A DNA stretch of 42,919 nucleotides from Zelonia costaricensis. Taxonomy: Eukaryota > Euglenozoa > Kinetoplastea > Trypanosomatida > Trypanosomatidae. The notes under the pieces were generated by a model that was given only the letters and a program-made list of their open reading frames with translations, was not told the DNA's origin and did no database searches. Position 1 is the first letter of the stretch. Each line of letters opens with the position of its first letter. Both the position numbers and the translations under genes were made by a program. The stretch is from positions 1 to 42,919 of the forward strand of contig JASAOO010003333.1 in assembly GCA_030849075.1 (NCBI GenBank), in the 5' to 3' direction. Shown here piece after piece: positions 1-8,156 of this stretch.

Positions 1-248
1 CGTCGTCGCAGAGTGAGAAGAGCGACAAGAGCAACGTGGTGGTGCGGGGCTTTGAGCATCTGGACCTGACGCCGGAGGAGCGCGAGGAGCTCGAAGCGAT
101 CCACCGCGGGTTGAACGACGTGTGGGCAGCGCGCCGCGAGATGGGCATGAACATCGGCGCCATGTACGCGACGGTTGGCATCACGCTCGGCACGCTGGTG
201 GACCTGATCTTCACCAACACGATGCTGCGGCACAGCACGAGCTGCTGA
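1..248 (+). CDS. C-terminal part of an unidentified protein (5' end outside window)
   Basis: The reading frame is open from base 3 and ends at TGA 246-248. About 81 residues are visible. I do not recognise the family. A charged segment rich in Glu and Arg (LTPEEREELEAIHRGL) looks helical and amphipathic. It is followed by a more hydrophobic stretch (NIGAMYATVGITLGTLVDLIF) that could be a membrane segment or a buried helix, and a short tail ending in Cys. The first methionine codon in view is internal; no start should be placed here. It is the only credible + strand gene, so it is the last gene of a + strand unit facing the - strand unit that fills the rest of the window. Coding status rests on composition and on termination just before non-coding, pyrimidine-rich DNA. 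Confidence 0.7.
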   Translation, partial: SSQSEKSDKSNVVVRGFEHLDLTPEEREELEAIHRGLNDVWAARREMGMNIGAMYATVGITLGTLVDLIFTNTMLRHSTSC

Positions 249-938
249 GCGCCTGCCCGCCCCCCTGTCCCCTCCCCTTGTTTCTCCTTTGTTTTTATAA
301 CGTGTCTCGTAAGTGCGACGGCGCGGGCGGGTCCGGCAGCCGCGCGTCCACATAAGCCCCACCCCTCCCTCTCCTTCTCTTCTGTTTTGCTTTGTGCCGT
401 TGCGCTCGCACTGCGCGGGTGCCGCCCCCACCGTCCGCTCGACCCCCTCGCACTCCTGCTTCTGCTGTGCGGGGGGGGGCGGCGCGTGGGGCTGTGGCAC
501 GGGCGGCTGCGGCTGTGGCAGCACCGCCTCCCCGCCGCCCACTCGCGCAACAGCCCCTCTCCCCTGCATGCGCGTGTCTTTGTGGGCCAGCGATTTCGCT
601 GTCGTGGTTACCGCGTGCCAGCTGTGTGAGTACTGAACGGAGACGCCGCTGATGTGCGGGTGCGTTGATGCTCACGGTGACTTGTTTCGGCAGCGTCGTC
701 GGTTTTCTGGTCGCACTGTAGCGGAATCACGCGCTTGTGGTGTGTCTGTTTTGTTTCTAATTGCCCCTCCCGATGGTGCTCCGATCTTTGCATCATATTC
801 CACGGCGCGGAGTGGGATCGGGCATCGAACGGTGCCCCTACCTCCGCCCTCTGTCTCGCTGCGCTGAATTGTTCTTCTTTTTGTGGGGGTGGCTTCTGTT
901 GACGTCGCGCTCTGCGTTTTTGTTCTCGCCTCTTCTCA

Positions 939-966
939 GTGTGTGTGTGTGTGTGTGTGTGTGTGT
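939..966 (+). repeat. GT dinucleotide microsatellite (14 units)
   Basis: Uninterrupted GT repeat in the 3' flank of the + strand gene. On the + strand it reads GT/TG, whereas most later microsatellites in gene flanks read CA on the sense (-) strand. Confidence 0.95.
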
Positions 967-1862
967 CGTGGACTCTTCTTTCCTTCGCTACGTCCTGTAC
1001 CTTGCTGCGCTCGTGCTGCCATGGTGGTCGTTGCTGCATCGCGCGAAGTTGGTGGGAGCTCCCCCCTCCTCTCTCTCTTCTGCCGCGTGTATCCGCGTCT
1101 TCCCTTCGGCGTGCGATGACGGTGTAAACCATGTGCACGGTTGCATTGCAGCGCTCAGTCGCGGTACTGGTGGCCAGCTCCTTCATCTTCCCTCTCCCAC
1201 GTCGCCGTCTTCACCCGTTGCACACCGACGACGGCCAAGCTCGCTCGCCATTCCTTTTCTCTCTTTGTTTTTTTGTTCTTCTTCTCGATCAGTCCCCCGT
1301 GCGTTGCCCTAACAGTTGCCGCACCCCCTCCGCGTCAGTTGCTGAGCATCTTTCTTGTGTGTCCCGGTATACCACTTTGCTTCAGTCAGGCCGCCCTTCG
1401 CGGGGAATAGCGGAGGCCGGGGAAGGGAGCACTTCGAGGGGGACAGCGGACGGCACACCTGCACCGCTTTTTTCGGGAGCCTGGAACACATACAGGACGT
1501 CCGCACCCCACACGTCTTCCTCCTTCCCCTTCGCACCGGGCGTCTGCACGGATCGGCGATCGATTCACGACTGTGTACGTGTTTGCGCGCGTTGGACGGC
1601 CCGACTGTCCCGTAGACACGCGGCACTCGACACACACGCATCGGCGTCTACTTCTTCATCCAGTAATGCACTCATGCAAGCGTATATCTTTTGTGTTTTT
1701 CCTTTTCTTCTCCCACATCGTTGCGGTTCACGTCAGCATCTCTTGTTCTGACTTCTTCGACAATGCATCGCGAGTGGGTGTTGGAGAGGCTGACGACACG
1801 CCTCTGCAACAGAGGAGGTGAAGAGCCGCCTATATCAAGAACACATCAAAAACGAAGAAACG

Positions 1863-1880
1863 CAGCAGCAGCAGCAGCAG
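1863..1880 (+). repeat. CAG trinucleotide tract (6 units)
   Basis: Six uninterrupted CAG units in non-coding DNA of the strand-switch region. Confidence 0.9.
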
Positions 1881-1986
1881 CACAGGACTTGGCAGCGGCG
1901 CTCTTTTGGCCTCGCCGACGGCCGGTGTATGACGCTGTGTGTCACCTCCCTTTCCGCCTCCCACGTCGTCTCCTCCTCGCCGTGTC

Positions 1987-2010
1987 CACACACACACACA
2001 CACACACACA
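1987..2010 (+). repeat. CA dinucleotide microsatellite (12 units)
   Basis: Uninterrupted CA repeat in the strand-switch region. Confidence 0.95.
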
Positions 2011-2109
2011 CCCGTGCCCGCACCGCGGATGCACGAGGCGGAACAAGTTGTCGTGGTCGTGTGGTGAGGAGCGAGTGGGCCAGCGAGCCCGTAGGAACGG
2101 CACACTCTT

Positions 2110-2500
2110 TTGGGGGGTTGCCGGGAGGATGCCATCAGAAGTGGAGGGCTCGTCGCTTCTCTGCAGCTTGAGGGCATTTACAAGGTAGAGGAGCTCACCA
2201 TCGCAGGTGTGCCTGCGAAGGGTGAGCTGAATGCAGTGGCGGAGCGGGCACTACCTCGCTGCATGGACTGTACCCACGTCGCATCTCCTCTCTCTCGATC
2301 ACCCCCTGGTTCACTCCCATGTCATACTCAACGCGAAGCATCAGAGCTCTCGCCTTCCACTCCACCAGCCATGTCCTCCATTCTGCGATGTTGTCAGCAT
2401 CAGTCGTGTCTAAGCCGTCTCGAGAGATGATACCTCTGGCAGATTGCGAGTCGATGGAGTTCGTAAACAGAGGATGCGCCCACACGAGGGTCGGCAGACG
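2110..2500 (+). mobile_element. Possible degenerate ingi/L1Tc-type retroposon remnant (DIRE/SIDER-like)
   Basis: This block differs from its surroundings: no microsatellites or homopurine runs, and near-balanced base composition. A short + strand frame around 2180-2260 translates to a stretch (GVPAKGELNAVAERALP) resembling the end of a retroelement RNase H domain, where a His/Gly-Val-Pro-x-Asn-Glu-x-Ala-Asp-x-Ala-Glu pattern is usual. Degenerate ingi/L1Tc-related elements and their short SIDER derivatives are abundant in Leishmania. The limits are approximate, no target-site duplication or A-rich tail was found, and nothing intact is encoded. The alternative is unique intergenic DNA. Confidence 0.35.
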
Positions 2501-2529
2501 TGATGGGGGCTGCGGCCCTTCGGCGTCTC

Positions 2530-2657
2530 CGCGCTGACTGGCCCCGCCGGCACGCCCCCCCCCCCCCGGGAACCGCCTGCCCGCGGGGCAACCCGAAAAC
2601 CCCGCCCAACCCGGGGCGCGGGGACACGCGGCGCCCAGCCCGCCCGCGGCCCCTTCA
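2530..2657. other. Very GC-rich block next to the tRNA gene
   Basis: The block is almost entirely G and C, with a run of 13 C (2555-2567) and several CCCG/CGGG clusters able to form hairpins. It lies just beyond the transcription end of the tRNA gene. No coding sense was found. Confidence 0.6.
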
Positions 2658-2658
2658 G

Positions 2659-2665
2659 AAAAAAA
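2659..2665 (-). terminator. RNA polymerase III terminator of the tRNA gene
   Basis: Seven T in a row on the - strand, starting two bases after the tRNA discriminator base. This is a canonical Pol III stop signal. Confidence 0.85.
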
Positions 2666-2667
2666 GT

Positions 2668-2748
2668 CGTCACCAGCAGGGTTCGAACCTACGCGCGAGA
2701 TCGCAACTGATTAGTAGTCAGTCCCCGTAACCACTTGGGTATAGTGAC
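2668..2748 (-). tRNA. tRNA-Ser with apparent ACT anticodon
   Basis: The 81-base - strand sequence folds as a complete cloverleaf. The acceptor stem is GTCACTA with TGGTGAC (one G-T pair), and the discriminator base is G. The D stem is CCC/GGG. The anticodon stem is ACTGA/TCAGT around the loop CTACTAA. The variable region has 13 bases and can form a short GCG/CGC stem. The T stem is GTAGG/CCTGC around TTCGAAC. Long variable arm plus G73 indicate serine (established identity features). The loop has T33 and A37, but positions 34-36 read ACT, while the expected serine isoacceptor for AGC/AGU has GCT. The gene lacks an encoded CCA, as is normal in eukaryotes, and is followed by a T run. It could be a functional variant, a non-functional copy or a base-call error at 2715. 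Confidence 0.9.
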
Positions 2749-5326
2749 TTGACATGCTCCCCGGTGCCGACAAGAGAGCCCGCTAGGAAGGGATGGCGGT
2801 GGCGGGCGGGCATGGGACGCGGACGGCGTGGCGTCACAGGCGCGTATGCATGGGTGTGTGTGCATCGGCTCCACGCAGTCCTGCGTCGCGAGTTGCCTCC
2901 CGCCTCTCAGGCGGACGACGCTTCTCTTGCGCGGCCACGGTTCTGTGTGGCCCAAAAAAACGAACACGACGCCTGCTTGCTCGCGTTGGGAACTTGATCT
3001 TCACCTTCTGTTGGTGGGGAGTGGACAGAGGGACGCCTCGGGCACTGCCGGGGGGAGACGACGTAAGGAACACGCAGGAGGGGAGAGCAGCACACGGAGC
3101 GAGACTGGGCGCGGCAGGCGAGAAGCTCAGCACCTGTGCCACGGCATCCCCCGCAGAGACGCGCGAGGAGCTGCGGGCCCCTGCAATCGCTCAGTCAGTA
3201 CGCCGTGTCGTCGAGAAGCTCCTGATGCGTGTGTTGCAGGACGCGTATGACAAAGCTCATGGTGCAACACGACTGTGGCAAGCAGGGAGGCGGCACCGCG
3301 GCAGTGGGCAGTTTAGCGCTTCGTAGATAGGATCGGAAGCAAGGGGGGGTGCCCGTTGGTGTGAGCACGGCTCAGTGCAGCCGCTGTGGAGGGGCGGGGG
3401 GTGGTTGGAGACGACGAAGCCTTGGTCGGGCAGCGTAGCCGCGGCACTGCGGGGATGTGCGAGAAAGTCAGTGAGACGTGAAGAAGAGCGGCAGAGGTAC
3501 AGAGAAGGGAGACGCCTTGCGGCACAGAGGTGTCGCACACCAGCTGGAAGCAGCCGCACAGCCCTCCGTGGACACGGCGTCTGTTGCGCGGAAGGGGGGT
3601 TTGGTGGCCTTGGCGCACAGGACCAGCCTCCGCGCAGCTGCATGGCCAACGGACGGTCCCCGTCTGGTGCCCGTTGCCGTCCGTGCAGAGTGACGCGTGC
3701 CTGTCGACCGCAAACCCGGCGCGGCACGGGTGACGGGCCAGCAAGGACGACAGCGCCGACGCTCCGCGCCTCCGTCCCAGCGTGACACGACGCAGAGGCG
3801 ATGTCTGGCGGAAGCAGTGGCACACATGTAGCGGCAGTGACCTGCGTGGCAACGTGATGCACATCTCGTCCGTTACGTGCTGATGTTGAGCGCGGGGGAG
3901 GGGGGGAGGCTCTCCGCTTGAACTTCGGAAGGGTTGCATGGCGCTCGCGAAGGGCAAAGAACGGGCGGAAGAGCAAGAAGATAACAAGGAGAAGGAAGCG
4001 AGCTGCCGCTTTGGGTGCATGCGAACCCGTCTGCGTGGTGCTCCATGCGCCGTCCGCTGTTCTACGACTCGAGTGCACTTACACGCACACACACACACAC
4101 ACACCGCGGTCATGCATCTTGGCATGAGCGAAGGAGAAGAAAGAAGAGAGTGGAACTTCGCCGTCACCCCCACCCCACACACACACGAGCACTGGGGGAT
4201 TTTGGTGGGGGGTGAAGGAGAGGAGACAGGGTTCAGCGGCCCTGCTGCGGCTACTGCGCCGGGTGCTCGCTCGCCCACCCTGCCACACGCAAAGAGAAGA
4301 CCGCGCGAGGGCAAGAACGACCAAGACCGGAACAGCACAAATGCGAAAGAGAAAGACTGGGCATATGGATCGGTGCAAACGCGCAAACGAAAACAACAAC
4401 ACACGCAAACATGAGATGGAAAGATGAAGACACGAAACGCCTTATGCGGCACACGGGGTCCGGGAGAAGTGCAGCAAGAAGGTGCGGGACGCGAGAGAGG
4501 GAAGGGGGGAAAGCGTGTGTGCGCCGCAGCACCGTGTCTCCCATCATCCGCCTCGTTCGCGGAGAATCGTGCCAATTACACAGTCGAACAAAACTAGTCA
4601 AGAGAGAAAAGAGGTGAAGAGAAAAAAAGTGCGTTCAACTTTGCGGCCACCATCGAAAGCAGGCTGGCACCCCCCCCACGCGTTGTGGCCAGCGTGGGAG
4701 TGGCACGTCACCACAACCCGAAGACGCACTCTTGGTAGCAGACACACACACACAGAGACAGGAGGGAGGAGAGAGAAAAGCGAGGGTTCGGTGGAGCACA
4801 TACCCGATGCACCGCCTCGACAAGCACGAGGGTGTGTGTATGTCCTGTTGCAGCAGCGTCTGTCGCCTGTGTCGCTGGCCCCCCCCCCGCCCTCGTTCCC
4901 CGCCTCTCCCAACCCTTCCCTACCTTCTCCGTGCGGCACCTCCTCCTGTCACGCCCTCGAAAGGGGACGAGGTCCCCTCCACCACCAACCCTCCGCAGCA
5001 CGTGACGTCTCCCCCACGTGCGCATCCGACGCGACCCGATATCGGTGCCTGTTCCACCGTCGAAAGGGAGGGGGAGAGATGATACAACAGAGAGAAGAAG
5101 AAGGGATCTTTTAGTAGCAAACAAAGACTGCGCAGCGGTGGCGCGGCGTGCCGCCTTGTGCGTGTTTGTGTGTGGGGACGTGTGTGAACGTCATCGTCTC
5201 TGTCCGCGTGTACGTCCGTCTCGGTGAGGCTGTGTCCATCTATCTACATGCAGGCGAGCGACGAACCAAGGGGGGAAAGAGGACGGCACCACCGCCAGCC
5301 CAACCCACCCCACCGCACCTTTCCCC
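2749..5326. other. Right part of strand-switch region; 3' flank of PI-PLC
   Basis: No credible gene is seen. From about 2760 rightwards the + strand becomes purine-rich (so the - strand is pyrimidine-rich), the reverse of the left part. Open frames of up to 420 codons on the - strand (3313-4575) encode low-complexity Ser/Pro/Arg/Cys strings interrupted by microsatellite-encoded residues and look spurious. The segment nearest 5326 should hold the PI-PLC 3' UTR and its polyadenylation sites. Confidence 0.6.
4086..4104 (+). repeat. CA dinucleotide microsatellite
   Basis: Uninterrupted CA repeat in the 3' flank of PI-PLC. Confidence 0.9.
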
Positions 5327-7453
5327 TTACTCGGCAGACGCACTGGTGTAGTCGATGCGGCACACAAGGAAGCTGCCGGGGATCGGGAAGCCACCGTTGT
5401 CGTGCAGGGGCACCTTGCGGATGCCCTTGTGAAGCACCCGCAGCGGAATGATGGCCTCGGCGAGCATCTCGGAGGTGCTGTACTTGTCCCGGTCGTAGAT
5501 CTGCACAACAAGGGTGGTCAGCGCCCAGTGGTTCACCGTCCACGTGCGCTCCGACTGCCCCGTTCCCCGCCACACGGGGTGGAAGCCGTTGTTGTGAATC
5601 GTGTGCGTGTTCTTCGGCTTGCTGTCGACGCCCGGGCCCTCGATGAGCATCGTCACGAAGGGGTCCGCAATGTCCGACTTGCTCGCGTTCGGCGGCTTGG
5701 GTAGCGAGAAGCCGGAGATGACCTCCACCGTGAGCGAGCGCGACGCCTCCGGCTCGGGGTCGGGGTGGGTGACGGGGCGCAGGTAGTCCGGCTTGAGCAG
5801 GTATCCGCTGCCGCCGTTGTCGTGGAAGAAGCCGCGGTTCAGGCGCCAGCTGAAGGTCTTGTTCGACTGCCAGTTGAGCGCGACGATCTGGCACCCCCAC
5901 TCCCAGTACGGCTGGGGGTTGTAGTTGCCGCTGTCGATGCGCGAGCCGGCGGGGAAGATGCGGCTGAGGTATGTGTCGTTGATGCGCACCAAGGCCTCGG
6001 CGTTCTCAGCGGCGATGGCCTTTGCCTTGCCCTCCGAGTACGAGGAGCAGTGGTACGGCTGTTTGCTCTTGAGGTAGTCGAGGTCCTTGACCCCCTTGTA
6101 CCCGCTCGACTCGATCGACACGAGGGCGGACAGCTTTTCCGAGATCTTGATCACCTTCTTCTTGTCGGCCTTGCAGGCCTCCTGCATCGCGCGGAGGTCG
6201 GCGTTGCTCGTCTCCCCCATCAACTCCGCCTCGGACTCGTCTTCCTTGTCGACGCCGACCTCGCCTGGCGCGCACTCGCCCCGCTTTGTCTTGACGAGCA
6301 CCTTGTGCTTGAGGTTGTTGGGGGAGAAGGTCATCGTCGGTGGCTCGTTCGGGCCCCACGGGGGGCGGAAGAGAAGGCTGCCGAGCTCCGCCTCGAGGAT
6401 CTCAGCCATGCGGTCCTGCTGCCCCACGGACGTGTGCACCTCCAGGGAGAGGATGACCGGGAACGGCGAGACGGTGAAGGCGTGCTGGCGCACCATGCGA
6501 ATGCACTCCTCGAAGGAGATGCGGGAAGTGCGGGTGTGGCCGTGGTACACGATGGGCTGCCCGTGCGGCCCGTTCCAGCAGTCCAGCTCGACGCACCGGC
6601 AGCCGTCCAGCAGCGCCTTCTTGTACATCTGCGGCGACGACTTGCTTGTTAGCTGGTCGCCGGTGAGGTACGTGTTGTGCGACGAGTTGATGAAGTAGCA
6701 GCAGATGTTCTGGTCCATGTCGTGGTACACGTCCTCCAGCTTTTGCTGGACAAGGGCGGTGTCGAAGTGGGAGCTTATCAGGTACGTCGTGAAGTTGCGC
6801 TCCGTGATGTTGTGCGTGTCCACGCAGCCCATGAGCGTCAGCTTCTCGTCAATTTTCTCATCGCTCCACGCCTCGCCCTGCACCCCGCGCACGAACTTGG
6901 CGAAGGCGTCGCGGTTGATCGTCTCCTTGTCCCCCGCCAAGTCCTTGAACACGAAGCCCAGCTCCTTGAAGCTCACGGCATCCACGTAGCCCTTGGTGAA
7001 CTCAGCAAACTCGATGGTGCGGTCCTTGTCGTCCTTGAACGGCTTCAAGATTTTCTGCGTGAGCTCCTTGGAGACGTTGAGGCCCTCGACAAGCCGCTTC
7101 ATCTCGCCGTAGCTCAGGTCGCCGCTGTGGTCGCGGTCGTACGTCATCCACAGCTGCATGATCTTCGCCGCCGACGGGTCCGGGGCGACGTTGACTGTGT
7201 TCTTCTTGGAGAGGAAGCGATCCAGCGCAGCGCTGGTGCATGCGCTGCGGTTGCAGGACTCGATGAGAAACTCGTCCACCTCGTCCCTGCTGCACTTCAG
7301 CATGCTACGCAACCCAAGTCGGAGTGACGCGAAGAAGAGCGCGGACTCGTTCTCGTTCGGGTCGCACTGGGAGAAGTAGTTGTCCGTCAGCGCCGTGCAA
7401 GCTGGGACGTGCTTGGAGCTCAAGGCCCCGGGCCTGGTGCAGCAGACGCCCAT
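5327..7453 (-). CDS. PI-PLC: Phosphoinositide-specific phospholipase C (PI-PLC)
   Basis: Encodes 708 residues, predicted to hydrolyse PI(4,5)P2 to IP3 and diacylglycerol. The ATG at 7453 is chosen because it begins MGVCC, a Gly2 N-myristoylation plus Cys4/Cys5 palmitoylation pattern as known for trypanosome PI-PLC; the frame stays open upstream, but that stretch is low complexity. Domains: a canonical EF-hand loop at 106-117 (D106, D108, S110, D112, E117) with a degenerate hand after it. The X half is about 247-392, with catalytic His259 (SSHNTYL) and His304 (VYHGH) and acidic calcium ligands near E289 and D291. An acidic X-Y linker spans about 400-432. The Y half is about 440-530, with SRIFPAGSRIDSGNYNP at 497-513. 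A C2 domain covers about 573-702. There is no PH domain, as usual in the protist enzymes, so acylation is the likely membrane anchor. It is the last protein gene of the - strand unit before the strand switch. Confidence 0.95.
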   Translation of the reverse strand: MGVCCTRPGALSSKHVPACTALTDNYFSQCDPNENESALFFASLRLGLRSMLKCSRDEVDEFLIESCNRSACTSAALDRFLSKKNTVNVAPDPSAAKIMQLWMTYDRDHSGDLSYGEMKRLVEGLNVSKELTQKILKPFKDDKDRTIEFAEFTKGYVDAVSFKELGFVFKDLAGDKETINRDAFAKFVRGVQGEAWSDEKIDEKLTLMGCVDTHNITERNFTTYLISSHFDTALVQQKLEDVYHDMDQNICCYFINSSHNTYLTGDQLTSKSSPQMYKKALLDGCRCVELDCWNGPHGQPIVYHGHTRTSRISFEECIRMVRQHAFTVSPFPVILSLEVHTSVGQQDRMAEILEAELGSLLFRPPWGPNEPPTMTFSPNNLKHKVLVKTKRGECAPGEVGVDKEDESEAELMGETSNADLRAMQEACKADKKKVIKISEKLSALVSIESSGYKGVKDLDYLKSKQPYHCSSYSEGKAKAIAAENAEALVRINDTYLSRIFPAGSRIDSGNYNPQPYWEWGCQIVALNWQSNKTFSWRLNRGFFHDNGGSGYLLKPDYLRPVTHPDPEPEASRSLTVEVISGFSLPKPPNASKSDIADPFVTMLIEGPGVDSKPKNTHTIHNNGFHPVWRGTGQSERTWTVNHWALTTLVVQIYDRDKYSTSEMLAEAIIPLRVLHKGIRKVPLHDNGGFPIPGSFLVCRIDYTSASAE

Positions 7454-8156
7454 CGTGACGACAGCGCGATCAAAGGCAGGAGAGCGTGCACGGCTGTAGC
7501 TGCGTGTGGACGTGTATACGTGTGCTTGTGTGTGCTTGTATGTTTGCAGCACAGTTCGAGATGCAGCGGGGGTGCGGCAAGGAGGAGAAGGCTGCGGAGA
7601 GTGGAAAGTGGGAGGCCGCAGAGAGGCAAGCGCGGGTCGATGATTGCTATGGCGAAACTGCGTGGTGTAGCGGTGTTGGCGTGCGGTCAGGGGGGAGGAG
7701 GAGGCGGGGGAGGCAGGCGTGTTTGTGTGTGTGTGTGTGTGTGTGCATATGTGTGTGAAGATGGACGGGTGAGAAGCAGTACGAGATGAGGTGGAGATGA
7801 TAGGACTGCCTGCACCGTGCGCCGTCACGCGCACCTGCCCATCGGCGACCTCTCCGTTAAACGCGTCAGGAGTCCACGGGAGACGGAAGCAAGGCCGCCC
7901 GCACGGCTCAAGCACATGCGCAGTGCCGCCTCAAAGGCAGTGCTCGGCGACACGGGGTGCCCCTGCCTCGAGCGTCAATGCGGTTACGACTCCTGGTTGT
8001 GCTCCAGCTCAAGTTGCATGTTGTATGGAGATGTGACGCGCACTCCGGGGGGGGGGGGGACAGCGGCAGGGAGGCCGCCAACCCGCCCTGGTGCGCTTGA
8101 ACGCGAGAAGACCGGAACCGAACGAACTGAGGGCAACGATGCGAGGCACGCCGCGC
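7454..8156. other. Intergenic region between zinc-finger gene and PI-PLC
   Basis: No gene is seen. It holds a GT repeat (7724-7745; CA on the sense strand) and a homopurine stretch at about 7567-7620 that reads as a polypyrimidine tract on the - strand. A possible PI-PLC trans-splice acceptor AG follows this tract at 7592-7593. A run of G lies at about 8048-8058. Confidence 0.5.
7724..7745 (+). repeat. GT dinucleotide microsatellite
   Basis: GT repeat upstream of PI-PLC; CA on the transcribed sense strand. Confidence 0.9.

Larger units (their letters stand above)
249..2109. other. Left part of convergent strand-switch region; 3' flank of the + strand gene
   Basis: No credible gene is seen. 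The + strand is pyrimidine-rich (many runs of T and C, for example 1255-1290 and 1685-1715), as expected for the transcribed strand between trypanosomatid genes. It holds a GT microsatellite (939-966), a CAG tract (1863-1880) and a CA microsatellite (1987-2010). Open frames here translate to low-complexity Ser/Arg/Cys/Pro strings and look spurious. It probably contains the 3' UTR and polyadenylation zone of the partial gene. Confidence 0.6.

Noticed and set aside
3313..4575. 420-codon open frame on the - strand in the strand-switch region
   Set aside because: Low-complexity Ser/Arg/Pro/Cys sequence including Val-Cys runs encoded by the CA microsatellite; no domain and no support beyond length.
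7454..7915. N-terminal extension of PI-PLC by 154 codons
   Set aside because: The extension is Thr/His/Ser/Pro-rich and includes a CA-repeat-encoded Thr-His run; the internal MGVCC acylation start matches the family.
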